64,000 nt of DNA from Deltaproteobacteria bacterium. Lineage in GTDB: Bacteria > Desulfobacterota > Syntrophia > Syntrophales > UBA8958. Where the stretch lies: NCBI GenBank assembly GCA_029553375.1, contig JAKPCH010000059.1, forward strand, positions 1 through 64,000. The letters run 5' to 3'. The notes under the pieces were generated by a model. The model was given only the letters and a program-made list of their open reading frames with translations. It was not told where the DNA came from and made no database searches. Shown piece after piece: positions 21,452 to 29,999 of this stretch (its first letter is position 1; each line of letters starts with the position of its first letter). The translations under genes were made by a program, and so were the position numbers.

Positions 21452-22684
21452 ATGGGCGATGAGAAGGTATTTGGGATGCCCGCCGAGAAGGGGCGCTGGA
21501 TGTTCGTTGTCCTCGGCTTCATCATCAACATCTGTCTGGGGAGTGTTTACGCCTACAGCGTCTTTCGGGGGCCCGTTCAGAAGCTGCTGAACATGAACGC
21601 CACGGAGGCGGGGATGCCCTTCATGGTGTTTCTGGCCCTGTTCGCCACGATGGTCTTCTTCGGCGGGCAGGTCATGGCCAAGCTCGGCCCCAAGATGCTG
21701 GGCATCATCGGCGGCGTCATCGTCGGCGTGGGCTGGATGTTGGCCAGTTTTTCCTCGAACTACATCTTTTTGACCGTCACCTACGGCATCATCGGCGGCG
21801 GCGGCGTCGGCCTGGCCTACGGCGTGCCCCTGGCCGTAGTGGGCCGGTGGTTCCCCGACAAGCGCGGCCTCGCCCTGGGCCTCACCCTGGCGGGCTTCGG
21901 CGGTTCGCCCTTCGTGTCGGCCAACGTGGCCGCGGCCCTCATCAAAGCCGTCGGTCCCATGTCGACGTTCTTCTACATGGGAGCGGCCTTCCTGGTCATC
22001 CTGGCCGTCTGCTTCATTCCCTTCCGCTTCCCCGCCGACGGTTGGAAACCCGCCGGCTGGACACCCCCGGCCACGGCGGCGGCCAGCGCCATCGACCTGA
22101 ACATGGGTGAGATGGTCAAGACTTCCACCTTCTGGGGCCTCTTCCTCTGCTACACCATCGGCTGCCTCGCCGGCCTGATGGCCATCGGCATCTCCGCCTC
22201 CGTCGCCCAGGAGGTGATCCAGATCGCGCCGGCCACGGCGGCGACCCTCGTGGGCGTGTTCGCCATCTTCAACGGCGTGGGCCGACCCCTCTTCGGGACC
22301 CTGACGGACAAGCTCTCCCCGAAGACGGCGGCCGTCCTCTCCTTCGCCATCATCCTCGTCTGCTCCCTCGGCATGCTCGCCGCCGGTCCCGGCGCCGTGA
22401 TGCTCTACACGCTGTGCTTCGTCGGTTTCTGGCTCTGCCTGGGCGGATGGCTGGCCATCGCCCCCACGGCGACGACCATCTTCTTCGGGGTGAAAAACTA
22501 CGCCAAGAACTACGGTCTCGTCTACTTCGCCTACGGCATCGGGGCCATCCTGGGCGGTATCATCGCCGGTCAGGCGAAGGACACCTTCGGTTCCTTCACC
22601 TTTGCCTTCTATCCCACGGCGGGTCTGGCCGTTGTCGGCATGGTCATCGCCTGGTTCATGTTGAAACCCGTCAAAAGGGCATAG
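21452..22684 (+). CDS. OFA-type MFS transporter (oxalate/formate antiporter family)
   Basis: A 410-residue carrier with about twelve transmembrane helices. The first helix (FVVLGFIINICLGSVYAYSV) followed by RGPVQ, and GLAYGVPLAVVGRWFPDKRGLALG with the MFS loop signature, match the oxalate/formate antiporter (OFA) subfamily, whose members exchange small carboxylates. In anaerobes they are often monocarboxylate carriers. The ATG at 21452 follows AAGGAGGAAGG. A strong hairpin terminator follows the gene. The substrate is not known. Confidence 0.87.
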   Translation: MGDEKVFGMPAEKGRWMFVVLGFIINICLGSVYAYSVFRGPVQKLLNMNATEAGMPFMVFLALFATMVFFGGQVMAKLGPKMLGIIGGVIVGVGWMLASFSSNYIFLTVTYGIIGGGGVGLAYGVPLAVVGRWFPDKRGLALGLTLAGFGGSPFVSANVAAALIKAVGPMSTFFYMGAAFLVILAVCFIPFRFPADGWKPAGWTPPATAAASAIDLNMGEMVKTSTFWGLFLCYTIGCLAGLMAIGISASVAQEVIQIAPATAATLVGVFAIFNGVGRPLFGTLTDKLSPKTAAVLSFAIILVCSLGMLAAGPGAVMLYTLCFVGFWLCLGGWLAIAPTATTIFFGVKNYAKNYGLVYFAYGIGAILGGIIAGQAKDTFGSFTFAFYPTAGLAVVGMVIAWFMLKPVKRA

Positions 22685-22707
22685 CAACACGGTAAAAAAG
22701 AAGTGAT

Positions 22708-22748
22708 CGGGGGCGCCGTCCGCGAGGACGGCCGCCCCCTTTCTTTTT
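22708..22748. terminator. Intrinsic terminator, likely bidirectional
   Basis: A 13-bp GC-rich stem with one bulge (arms at 22709-22721 and 22726-22739, loop GCGA) is followed by TTTCTTTTTTTT on the plus strand; an A-run (22694-22699) on the other side could serve the convergent minus-strand cluster. Confidence 0.85.
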
Positions 22749-22803
22749 TTTACGCGACACCCCGGTCAGGGACGACCGGAATCGACGTTTTGCCCTTTTT
22801 CTC

Positions 22804-23829
22804 TCAGGCCGGCTTGTCCTCGGGGAGTTCCTCGCCGAGGGCGAGACGGCAGATGTCGCTGATCATGTAGTTCGCCAAACCCGCCTCCTTGGCCTTCTTC
22901 CCCAAGGTCCGGAAGCACATGGGGCAGAGATAGACCATGGCCTGGGCCCCCTGTTTCTTGGCGTCGGCGATGTTCCGCTCCCGGAACGGTTCGAAGTTCT
23001 TCCCCCGGGGGAAGAGTTTCAGGTTCGGTCCCGCCACCTCGACGCCGCAGCAGAGGGCGTTTTCCCGGTCGTACTCCCGAGGGACCCTCTCCACCCCGAT
23101 GAGGGAGAAGACCTCATCCACGTAGTGTTCCTTCTCGGGGGTGTAACGGGAGGCGCAGGGGCGCTGGTAGGCGACCTTCATGTTGAGCTTGATGACGCGG
23201 TCCCGGTGCTCATTCAGATAGCCGGCGAGGTATTCCGGCATGGAGACGGGTCGGAAGGGGAGCTTGATGCCGTACTCGGGGGCGATACCCATCAGGAGGG
23301 CATAGCAGTCCTCGTGGACGAAGACGATCTCCTTGGCCCCCGACCTGGCGAGGTTGTCGACGAGGGCCTGGAGACGGTCCCGCATGATGGACTCGTCGCC
23401 CATGTGGGCGAACAGGACGTTGCAGAAGTAATGCCGCCCTTTGAGGAGGGGCAGGGCGGAGAAGATACTCCCCTGGATAGCCCAGGGCATGCTCCCCTCC
23501 ATGACGCAGAGGGACATGACCCGTTCCTTCGGTTCCATGGGCCGGGGCTCCCCCTCCGCCTTGAAACGGTCCGCCATCTGGGCCCTCAAGGCCGGGTCGG
23601 TGAAATCCCCCAGCTCCTCCATCCTCTTGAGGATCAGGTCGAAGGGCCGGGCGCCTTTCGGACAGTACTCGTTACAGGCGATGCAGGTCACGCAGTCGTA
23701 GAGCCAGGGCGATTTCTCTCCCGCCGCGAGGCGCCTTAAGGCCTCGCCGCCCTCTTCCTCGTCGAAGGCGAGATAATGACATTTCGCCAAACAGATGCCG
23801 CAATAATCACATTTCTCCTCGTGAAACAT
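22804..23829 (-). CDS. HdrD/GlpC-like (Fe-S)-binding protein with CCG domain
   Basis: A 341-residue electron-transfer protein. Two 4Fe-4S ferredoxin motifs are at the N-terminus (CDYCGICLAKC from residue 7, then CVTCIACNEYCP). The C-terminal half has a cysteine-rich CCG domain with ALCCGVE and later CPMCF, as in heterodisulfide reductase HdrD/HdrB and GlpC. Such proteins reduce disulfides or quinones. No HdrA or HdrC partner is adjacent. It is the last gene of the sigma-54-linked cluster. The ATG at 23829 is preferred to a GTG six bases upstream because AGGAGG would otherwise touch the start. Confidence 0.85.
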   Translation of the reverse strand: MFHEEKCDYCGICLAKCHYLAFDEEEGGEALRRLAAGEKSPWLYDCVTCIACNEYCPKGARPFDLILKRMEELGDFTDPALRAQMADRFKAEGEPRPMEPKERVMSLCVMEGSMPWAIQGSIFSALPLLKGRHYFCNVLFAHMGDESIMRDRLQALVDNLARSGAKEIVFVHEDCYALLMGIAPEYGIKLPFRPVSMPEYLAGYLNEHRDRVIKLNMKVAYQRPCASRYTPEKEHYVDEVFSLIGVERVPREYDRENALCCGVEVAGPNLKLFPRGKNFEPFRERNIADAKKQGAQAMVYLCPMCFRTLGKKAKEAGLANYMISDICRLALGEELPEDKPA

Positions 23830-23868
23830 GTTCACCTCCTGATTTGTTTATCCCCTGCAACCCGGCGG

Positions 23869-24825
23869 TCACGCCGCCCGGAAGGTGGTCTTCGTCCCCG
23901 CCATGTTCAGCAGGAAGGCCTTCCCCATGGCCCCCTCCATGGCCATGATCGCCTTCCGGCCCGTGCAGTGCATGGGCACGACGTAGTCGGGTTTCATTCT
24001 CATGAGCTCTTCCGTGGTCCTTTCGATAATCGGTTCGAAGAGGGGGCCCGACAGGTGGAACCCCCCCATGACGGCGTGTATCTTGTCGATCCCCGTCACC
24101 TCCACGGCGTGGCGCACCGTGTTGACGATCCCCGCGTGGGCGCACCCCGAAAGGATGACGAGGCCCCTGTTTCTAACGTTCATGACGATGGAGGTATCGT
24201 CCTCGATGGCGTCCCATTTTTCCGTGCCCCCGTCCTCCCAGTAGGCGATGGGGAAGCCGCGCTCGAAGTCCGTCTTCCGGGGGATCTCCCCCAGGAAAAG
24301 GACCGTGTCGTCGAGGATGAGGCGCGGCTCGGACGTCGCCACGGGGGTGAAACCCGCCTCCTCGACCATCTCCTTGGTGAGTTTCGGGAAGTTGACCCTC
24401 AGGGCGGGCCCCATCTTGAGATAGCGGGGGCTCTTGAAAGCGGCGGGGTGGACGAAGAGGGGGGTCTTTCTCCCGCCGGCGAGGGCGCCGAGGGCCTTCA
24501 TACCCCCCGTGTGGTCGCTGTGGCCGTGGGAGAGGACGGCCGCCTCGATCTTCGTGAGGTCCACGCCCAGGGTCTTGACGTTCCTGGCCGCCCCGTCCTC
24601 GGAGAAACCGAAATCGAACAAAAGACAGCGGGACCGCCCCTGAGACGAAGTCGTCACCAGGGCCGAGAAACCGTGCTCGGCGACGATCGACGCCCTGATC
24701 TCGCCTTCCTTCAGGGGAATCGCCCTCGTTACGACCTCCGTGTTGTCCGTCGCGGTGATGTCGATATAATTGTCCTGCAAGGTCAGGATCTCCACCTGAT
24801 CTACGGCCTTGGGGGTCATGTTCAT
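23869..24825 (-). CDS. MBL-fold metallo-hydrolase
   Basis: A 318-residue metallo-beta-lactamase-fold protein. The metal site is LSHGHSDHTGG, with later His residues in LSGCAHAGIVNT, MGGFHLSG and VPMHCTG. This arrangement matches proteins annotated as 7,8-dihydropterin-6-methyl-4-(beta-D-ribofuranosyl)-aminobenzene 5'-phosphate synthase, a name with limited support. It sits between a NifX-domain gene and the HdrD-like gene, so it may be part of the same metal-centred system. Confidence 0.85.
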   Translation of the reverse strand: MNMTPKAVDQVEILTLQDNYIDITATDNTEVVTRAIPLKEGEIRASIVAEHGFSALVTTSSQGRSRCLLFDFGFSEDGAARNVKTLGVDLTKIEAAVLSHGHSDHTGGMKALGALAGGRKTPLFVHPAAFKSPRYLKMGPALRVNFPKLTKEMVEEAGFTPVATSEPRLILDDTVLFLGEIPRKTDFERGFPIAYWEDGGTEKWDAIEDDTSIVMNVRNRGLVILSGCAHAGIVNTVRHAVEVTGIDKIHAVMGGFHLSGPLFEPIIERTTEELMRMKPDYVVPMHCTGRKAIMAMEGAMGKAFLLNMAGTKTTFRAA

Positions 24826-24861
24826 CGTTCTTTCTCCTTTCTTTCGTCTTTTTTGAGGCCC

Positions 24862-25200
24862 TCAGTGGTCGCAGGCATTTTCCCCCGTCTCGAGGTTACC
24901 GGCGAGGAAGCGGCGGACGAGTTCCTCCGGCGGGGCGGCGGGGGCGCCGGTGATCACCCGGATGCCGTAGGAGGAAAATAAACCCAGGGCCCGCTGACCC
25001 ATGCCGCCGGCGATGACGGTGTCAACCCCTTCCCCGGCGAGCCATTTCGGCAACAGCCCCGGCTGGTGGGGCGGTGCCGCCAGGTCGTTCCTCCCTCTGA
25101 TCTCTCCCGTCGCCTCATCGGCCTCGATGACGGCGAAGGACTCGCAGTGACCGAAATGGGCGCAGAGCAGCCCCCGGTAAACAGGTACGGCAAACTTCAT
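24862..25200 (-). CDS. NifX/NafY-type cofactor-binding domain protein
   Basis: A 112-residue dinitrogenase iron-molybdenum cofactor domain: MKFAVPVYRGLLCAHFGHCESF at the start, then GVDTVIAGGMGQRAL and a C-terminal ENACDH tail. Such stand-alone domains bind Fe-S or Fe-Mo-type clusters during metallocofactor assembly or transfer. The ATG at 25200 follows GGAGGAG. It stands 13 bases after the Mrp ATPase gene. Two other NifX-domain genes lie in this cluster, yet no nitrogenase gene is in the window. Confidence 0.88.
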   Translation of the reverse strand: MKFAVPVYRGLLCAHFGHCESFAVIEADEATGEIRGRNDLAAPPHQPGLLPKWLAGEGVDTVIAGGMGQRALGLFSSYGIRVITGAPAAPPEELVRRFLAGNLETGENACDH

Positions 25201-25213
25201 GATCTCCTCCGTG

Positions 25214-26029
25214 TCAATCCTTCTTATCTTTCTCGTCACCGAACAAGGCCGCGAGGATCCCCTGCATGATCTTCCCCGTGGCCGTCGCCCCGTAATGGTA
25301 GACGAACACCTTGCCCTTGTCGCCCGCCTCCGCCACGGTGGGATCCATCGGGATCGATCCCAGATAGGGCACCTTCTTGTCCGCGGCGATCTCCCGTCCC
25401 CCCTCCCCCGGGAAGATCCGTGTGATCTCGCCGCACTTGGGGCAGACGAAACCGCTCATGTTCTCGATAACCCCCAGGACGGGCACAGAGAGGCGGCGGC
25501 AGAAGGAGACGCACTTGCGCACGTCCACGGCGGCCACGCGCTGGGGGGTCGTGACGATCACCGCGCCGTCCAGGGGCTGGATGAGCTGACACAGCGACAG
25601 GGGTTCGTCACCCGTCCCCGGGGGGGCGTCGATGATGAGGTAATCCAGGTCACCCCAATCGACATCGGAAAGGAACTGGCGGATGACGCCCATCTTGAGG
25701 GGGCCGCGCCAGATGACGGCGTCGTCGGGGTTCTGGAGGAGGAAACCCAGGGACATGACCTTCAGGGACCCCAGCCGCACGGGGTGGATCTCCCCTTCCC
25801 GGCCCGTGAGGGAGGGGGTTTCCAGACCCAGCATGGTGGGGACGCTGGGGCCGTGGATGTCGATGTCGAGGAGACCGACGGCGTATCCCGCCACGGCCGC
25901 CGCCGTCGCCAGATTCACGGCCACGGTGCTCTTCCCCACCCCTCCCTTGCCCGAGAGGACGATGATCTTGTGTCGGATGCGACTCAGGCGGCTCTGTATC
26001 TTCTCCCTCTCTACCCCTTCATCCTTCAT
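25214..26029 (-). CDS. Mrp/NBP35-type Fe-S cluster carrier ATPase
   Basis: A 271-residue P-loop ATPase with deviant Walker [48 protein letters not shown] and the conserved CPKCGE pair that bridges a cluster between subunits. Mrp/ApbC/NBP35 proteins carry 4Fe-4S clusters to targets in the cytoplasm. The domain of unknown function often found at the N-terminus of Mrp is absent, as in many anaerobe forms. It lies between a MinD-ferredoxin ATPase and a NifX protein. Confidence 0.92.
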   Translation of the reverse strand: MKDEGVEREKIQSRLSRIRHKIIVLSGKGGVGKSTVAVNLATAAAVAGYAVGLLDIDIHGPSVPTMLGLETPSLTGREGEIHPVRLGSLKVMSLGFLLQNPDDAVIWRGPLKMGVIRQFLSDVDWGDLDYLIIDAPPGTGDEPLSLCQLIQPLDGAVIVTTPQRVAAVDVRKCVSFCRRLSVPVLGVIENMSGFVCPKCGEITRIFPGEGGREIAADKKVPYLGSIPMDPTVAEAGDKGKVFVYHYGATATGKIMQGILAALFGDEKDKKD

Positions 26030-26044
26030 CTTGTCCGCAACCTC

Positions 26045-26905
26045 CTAAAAATCCAAATTTTCCCATAGCTTCAGGATATCTTCGGCGCAGGGGGCGTCCG
26101 TCTCCACCACGGCCTTTCGGGCCAACTGGGCCCGCGTGACACCCCCGTCATAGCGGATGCGGCCCAGGACAATCGCCCCGGCCTTCACGGCCTCTTCCTC
26201 CACGGCCTCGGTCATCCCGGGGTTGAGGTCCCACTTGTTGACGGCGACATAAGCGGGGATGCGGAAATGGGCCGTCAGGGCCAGGACGCGGTCGAGGTCG
26301 TGGACCCCGGACACGGTGGGCTCGGTGACGACGAGGGCCGCCGTCGCTCCCGTCAGGGAGGCGATGACGGGGCAACCGATCCCCGGTGGGCCGTCGCAGA
26401 CGACCCTGTCGATCCCCCTCTCCCCGGCGAGTCTCCTGGCCTCCCTCCTGACGAGGGATACGAGCTTCCCCGAGTTCTCCGCCCCGATACCCAGGCGGGC
26501 GTGGACCAGGGGTCCGCACCGGGTCTCGGAGACAAACCATTTCCCGCAGTACCGCTCGGTAAAGGTGACGGCCGCGGCGGGACAGAAACGGACGCACACG
26601 CCGCAACCCTCACATGACAGGGGGTCGATCGTAAAGACGCCCCCCTGTCCCATCCTTACGGCATCGAAGCGGCAGAGGTCGGCGCAAACGCCGCAGGACG
26701 TGCAGAGATCGGCCTCGATCCGCGCCTCCCGGCCGCTGTAGAAATCGTGGTCCTCCCTGATCTCCGGAGCGAGGACGAGGGGCAGGTCCGAGGCGTCCAC
26801 GTCGCAGTCGCAGAGGACCGCCCCACCGGCGAGGACGGCGAAAGAGGCGGTGACGCTCGTCTTTCCCGTCCCTCCCTTGCCGCTGATGACGATCAGTTCC
26901 TTCAC
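26045..26905 (-). CDS. MinD-type ATPase with inserted ferredoxin domain (second copy)
   Basis: A 286-residue P-loop protein. Walker A is VISGKGGTGKTSVT; a two-cluster ferredoxin is inserted at about residues 60-118 (CTSCGVCADLC and CEGCGVCVRFCP); the ATPase fold resumes with VVCDGPPGIGCPVIAS and a switch NKWDLNPG. This architecture recurs in strict anaerobes as a pair, as here. It probably uses ATP to load or pass clusters or electrons; no member is well characterised. Its ATG overlaps the stop of the FmdB-like gene. Confidence 0.9.
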   Translation of the reverse strand: MKELIVISGKGGTGKTSVTASFAVLAGGAVLCDCDVDASDLPLVLAPEIREDHDFYSGREARIEADLCTSCGVCADLCRFDAVRMGQGGVFTIDPLSCEGCGVCVRFCPAAAVTFTERYCGKWFVSETRCGPLVHARLGIGAENSGKLVSLVRREARRLAGERGIDRVVCDGPPGIGCPVIASLTGATAALVVTEPTVSGVHDLDRVLALTAHFRIPAYVAVNKWDLNPGMTEAVEEEAVKAGAIVLGRIRYDGGVTRAQLARKAVVETDAPCAEDILKLWENLDF

Positions 26906-27165
26906 CGCCGCGCCCCGCAGCCGGGGTGTTCGCAGGGGTCAGGGCGCCCGCAGCACGTCGTGCCCGCATCTGCGAAGGAACAGGCCCCGGACCGGTCGGG
27001 GTGCCTCCCGGCGGACCCTTTGACGATAAATCCTCCGCCGCCGCTGATCAGCCTCTTCAAAGGTCCCCCGCAATGGGGGCACACCGTGAGGGGAGGGTCC
27101 ATCATCCCCTGACGGCGTTCGACAGCGGCACCGCACCCCTCGCAAAGGTACTCGTAGGTAGGCAT
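26902..27165 (-). CDS. FmdB-type zinc-ribbon protein
   Basis: An 87-residue protein whose N-terminus MPTYEYLCEGCGAAVE with a following CPHCGG pair is the FmdB zinc-ribbon. The C-terminal part adds a second Cys-rich tail (CSFADAGTTCCGRPDPCEHPGC). FmdB-type proteins are putative regulators or metal-site chaperones; the function is unproven. It is translationally coupled to the ATPase genes on both sides. Confidence 0.85.
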   Translation of the reverse strand: MPTYEYLCEGCGAAVERRQGMMDPPLTVCPHCGGPLKRLISGGGGFIVKGSAGRHPDRSGACSFADAGTTCCGRPDPCEHPGCGARR

Positions 27166-27167
27166 AA

Positions 27168-28016
27168 TCAGGACTCCTTCCTCCCATCGCCCGCGAGGAT
27201 GATCTTCGCCAGGTCCTCGAAACGGGCCCTATGATCCCCGCCGTGCTCCACGACCAGGCCGCCGCGGGAATAGATCTCGGCGACGCGGCGGTCCTCCGGT
27301 ATCTCCATCAACACGGGGATCCCTTCCCCCCCACAATAGGCGTGCACCCCCCCGTCACCTCCGCCCGCCCTGTTGATCACGCAGGCGGCCCGAAGGCCCA
27401 GGGCCTTCGTCGTCTCCACGGCGATCTCGAGGTCGTGGAGGCCGAAGGGGGTCGGTTCCGCCACCAGCAGGACCAGGTCCGTGTCGCGGACGGCGGCGAT
27501 GACGGGGCATGAGGCACCGGGGGGGGCGTCGATGACGGCGATCCCGCCGCCGTCGCCGCCCGCCCTGACGGCCCTGACGAGGGGAGGCGCCATGGGGACT
27601 CCCACATCCAGGCGTCCGCCCCGAAGCGTTATCCCCCTCGCGTGGATCGTCTCCACGACGCCTATCCTCCTGGGCACCTCCGTGACGGCCCCCCGGGGGC
27701 AGACGAGGCGGCAACCGCCGCAGCCGTGGCACAGTTCGGGGAAGACGAGGACCTCCGTCCCCAGAATCACCAAGGCCCCGTAGGCGCAGAAATCGGCGCA
27801 GGCCCCGCAGCGGTCGCAGAGCCCCTCGTCGACGACGGGCAGGGGTACGGTCACCACCTCCTCCCCCACCTTCTCTCCCCGGAGGAAGAGATGGGCATTG
27901 GGCTCCTCGACGTCGCAGTCATAGAGGCGGCAACCCGCGCCCATAACGGCGGCGAGGTTGACGGCCACGGTCGTCTTGCCCGTCCCCCCTTTGCCCGAGG
28001 CCACGGCGATCCTCAC
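27168..28016 (-). CDS. MinD-type ATPase with inserted ferredoxin domain (first copy)
   Basis: A 282-residue homologue of the gene at 26045: VASGKGGTGKTTVAVNL, then the cluster motifs CDRCGACADFC and CHGCGGCRLVCP at about residues 66-104, then AVIDAPPGASCPVIAAV. A GTG start at 28016 is proposed; it overlaps the preceding trmO-like stop by four bases and follows GGGGGG. The two paralogous ATPases separated by an FmdB gene form the centre of the cluster. Confidence 0.9.
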   Translation of the reverse strand: MRIAVASGKGGTGKTTVAVNLAAVMGAGCRLYDCDVEEPNAHLFLRGEKVGEEVVTVPLPVVDEGLCDRCGACADFCAYGALVILGTEVLVFPELCHGCGGCRLVCPRGAVTEVPRRIGVVETIHARGITLRGGRLDVGVPMAPPLVRAVRAGGDGGGIAVIDAPPGASCPVIAAVRDTDLVLLVAEPTPFGLHDLEIAVETTKALGLRAACVINRAGGGDGGVHAYCGGEGIPVLMEIPEDRRVAEIYSRGGLVVEHGGDHRARFEDLAKIILAGDGRKES

Positions 28017-28498
28017 TTTCGCCCCCCGCACCTTGCCGCCGTCTCCTCGTCGATCCCCTCGTGCCAGCCGCAGCGGGGGTTTCGTACCTCGTCGAACCTC
28101 TTGACGTAGGGTTTGATGTCGAGGAGGGGGGTACCGTCGAGGATGTCCACATCCTCCACGTGGAGGGTGCGGCCCTCGATCCCCTTCAGGGCGACGATAC
28201 TCAGGCCGATGGCGTTGGGCCGCCTCGGCGCCCGGGTGGAGAAGAGCCCCCTCTCGACGACGTCGAGGAACGGCTTGACGAGGAGGCTGAAACCGCAACT
28301 GAGGTGAAAATGGTAGAGGAGATAGACGTGGGAGAAACCCTCGAGGTCCTTCAGGCCGGCGGCGTAAGGCGGGAACACCTCTACCACTCCCCGGACGCCC
28401 CGGGCGAAGGCCCCCTGGACGGGGGTCGCCTCCGGGTCCGTGTGGGGGCTGTGGATGATGCCGATGGGGCGATAGGTGAAGGCCTCGGCTTCGCTCAT
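28013..28498 (-). CDS. TrmO / TsaA-type methyltransferase
   Basis: A 161-residue beta-barrel protein of the TrmO (TsaA, VirR-like) family, which N6-methylates threonylcarbamoyladenosine in tRNA using S-adenosylmethionine. Motifs are YRPIGIIHSPHTDPE, LEGFSHVYLLYHF, FSTRAPRRPNAIGLS and LDGTPLLDIKPYV. The start at 28498 overlaps the stop of a NifX gene. Its place inside a metal-cofactor cluster is unexpected; relatives in anaerobes often sit in such clusters, which hints at a second role. Confidence 0.88.
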   Translation of the reverse strand: MSEAEAFTYRPIGIIHSPHTDPEATPVQGAFARGVRGVVEVFPPYAAGLKDLEGFSHVYLLYHFHLSCGFSLLVKPFLDVVERGLFSTRAPRRPNAIGLSIVALKGIEGRTLHVEDVDILDGTPLLDIKPYVKRFDEVRNPRCGWHEGIDEETAARCGGRK

Positions 28499-28857
28499 GA
28501 CCAGTGACCGTCCACGTCGGCGGCGGCGGCCTCCCTCAACCGGCCCTCCCGATAGAGGGACAGGGCCTCGCGGACGGTCTTGGCCTCGGTGTTGTAGACC
28601 TTGACCCCCGCCGCCGTCAGGACCCGGAAGGCCTTGGGACCGCAATGGCCCGTCACGACGGCCTTGGCCCCCGTCCGGGCGATACGCTGGGCCGCCTGCA
28701 CCCCCGCCCCCTGGGAGGCGTTCATGTTCTTCTCGTTGTCCACGACCTCATAATTATCCCCAGAGAGGTCATAGACGAGAAACTTGGACGCCCGTCCGAA
28801 ACGTTCGTCCAGAGGGGCGTCCAGGTTTTCACCGCTGGTGGTAAACGCGATCTTCAC
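28495..28857 (-). CDS. NifX-type cofactor-binding domain protein
   Basis: A 120-residue dinitrogenase iron-molybdenum cofactor domain, like MTH1175: MKIAFTTSGENLDAPLDERF, then FLVYDL, GAGVQAAQRIARTGAKAVVTGHCGPKAF in the middle. It is one of three such domains in the cluster and is coupled to the TrmO-like gene by an ATGA overlap. Ligand likely an Fe-S or Mo-Fe-S cluster; no direct evidence. Confidence 0.9.
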   Translation of the reverse strand: MKIAFTTSGENLDAPLDERFGRASKFLVYDLSGDNYEVVDNEKNMNASQGAGVQAAQRIARTGAKAVVTGHCGPKAFRVLTAAGVKVYNTEAKTVREALSLYREGRLREAAAADVDGHWS

Positions 28858-28893
28858 CTTTTTCCATCCTTACCGCTTCCCCGGGGGGCCTCG

Positions 28894-29196
28894 TCACGCG
28901 CCCTGGGGCCCGAGTTCCCCCAGGCGCCTCTTCAGGGCGTCGAGCTCCCCCTCGAGGACCTTGATCCTGCCCTCGAGGAGCTCCTTCTCCACGGCCGTGT
29001 CAGGGGCGCCGAACCATCGCCAAAAGCGACCCGGCATCCCCGTGGCCCAGAAGCGGTGACGCCTCCCGAAACCACCGCCGCGCCGGAGGGGCAGGGGGTT
29101 GTAGCAGCCGGCGACCCCGTAGCCGGCACAGTAGCCGGCGCCGCGACCCGTCATGGGCCCCATTCCCCAGGGACCCGTCCCGTCGCCTGCAGGCAT
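28894..29196 (-). CDS. DUF5320-type small protein
   Basis: A 100-residue protein beginning MPAGDGTGPWGMGPMTGRGAG, the signature of DUF5320 proteins found beside NifX and MinD-ferredoxin genes in anaerobes. The C-terminal half is a coiled coil (EKELLEGRIKVLEGELDALKRR). Function unknown; a scaffold is plausible. The ATG at 29196 follows AGGAGG at eight bases, so it is preferred to a GTG nine bases upstream. Confidence 0.8.
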   Translation of the reverse strand: MPAGDGTGPWGMGPMTGRGAGYCAGYGVAGCYNPLPLRRGGGFGRRHRFWATGMPGRFWRWFGAPDTAVEKELLEGRIKVLEGELDALKRRLGELGPQGA

Positions 29197-29221
29197 ATAC
29201 CACACCTCCTTTCTCTTGTAA

Positions 29222-29443
29222 TCATTCCCTCACCATCGTCGTGCCGCACTGGGGGCACGTCCTCTCGAAACAGGGGACACCGCGCTCGTGGGGTTCCCGT
29301 CGGCCGCATTGGGGGCAGACGCAGAAGCCTCCGGGACCAGCGCCCCGTCCTCCCTTTTGACCGCGCCCGCCTTGCCGACCGGGGCCGCCCCCGGGGACCG
29401 ACCCAGCGCCGCCGCCCCTGTTTCCCTTACCTTGTCCGTACAT
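29222..29443 (-). CDS. Gly-rich zinc-ribbon protein
   Basis: A 73-residue protein with a Gly/Arg-rich N-terminus and a C-terminal two-knuckle ribbon (CVCPQCGRREPHERGVPC, then CPQCG). Proteins of this form accompany NifX genes in Desulfobacterota. It may bind zinc or a cluster. It lies between two NifX-cluster genes with short spacing. Confidence 0.75.
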   Translation of the reverse strand: MYGQGKGNRGGGAGSVPGGGPGRQGGRGQKGGRGAGPGGFCVCPQCGRREPHERGVPCFERTCPQCGTTMVRE

Positions 29444-29464
29444 CCCTCTCTCCCCTTTCCAGGT

Positions 29465-29869
29465 TCATGTCGTACCGCCCCTACCCCCGTGACGACGGCA
29501 CCGGCCGCGGCCGCAGCGGATCATCGTGTTTCTCCCCCTGCAGCCGGGGAGGGCGTACTCGTCCTTCTGCAAATCCCCGTTGACGTAGGCCCTCACCACC
29601 TCCCGGACCTCTCCCCTGACAAAGGGGATGACACCGACACCCAAGGCGGCTATGGCCCCCATCTGCTGTCTCGATATGGCGCCGCAGACGAGGGCCTCGA
29701 CACCGAGATCGGCTATCCGCTTCGCCCGCAGGGTCGGGTCGCCCTCCTGGATGCGGACGGTCCGGGTCCCGATGTTACCGCCCCCGTCCGTCTCCACGAT
29801 CAGGACCTGGTCCGCCGCGTCGAAGACGGTGGAGATGCGGTCCTTCCATACCGATAAGGCGATCTTCAT
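29465..29869 (-). CDS. NifX-type cofactor-binding protein, first gene of the cluster
   Basis: A 134-residue dinitrogenase iron-molybdenum cofactor domain (MKIALSVWKDRISTVFDAAD, then ALVCGAISRQQMGAI) with a Cys-bearing tail CGRGRCRRHGG. The ATG at 29869 is chosen over one at 29887 because a sigma-54 promoter would start RNA near 29891, leaving a leader of about 20 bases with GGGAAAAG before 29869 but almost none before 29887. It heads twelve closely spaced same-strand genes. Confidence 0.85.
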   Translation of the reverse strand: MKIALSVWKDRISTVFDAADQVLIVETDGGGNIGTRTVRIQEGDPTLRAKRIADLGVEALVCGAISRQQMGAIAALGVGVIPFVRGEVREVVRAYVNGDLQKDEYALPGCRGRNTMIRCGRGRCRRHGGRGGTT

Positions 29870-29902
29870 GGGGCTTTTCCCTGTCATGCCGCCTTTACAT
29901 AC

Positions 29903-29917
29903 GCAATATCGATGCCA
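29903..29917 (-). promoter_or_regulatory. Sigma-54 (-24/-12) promoter
   Basis: On the minus strand 29917-29903 reads TGGCATCGATATTGC, matching TGGCAC-N5-TTGC with the invariant GG and GC ten bases apart. It faces the NifX-ATPase cluster and lies about 85 bases from three palindromes and an RpoN-type activator gene. Confidence 0.8.
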
Positions 29918-29999
29918 GGGGTGGACATGATAATACTTCAATTAATTCAAGAGATTGCAAAAGGGACGGTTGTCGGTGACGGGCTGCTAAGTCCTAATA

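Noticed and set aside
22804..29869. A nitrogenase maturation (nif) cluster, because of the NifX domains.
   Set aside because: No nifH, nifD, nifK, nifB, nifE or nifN gene is present; the domains are the stand-alone type found in many anaerobes.
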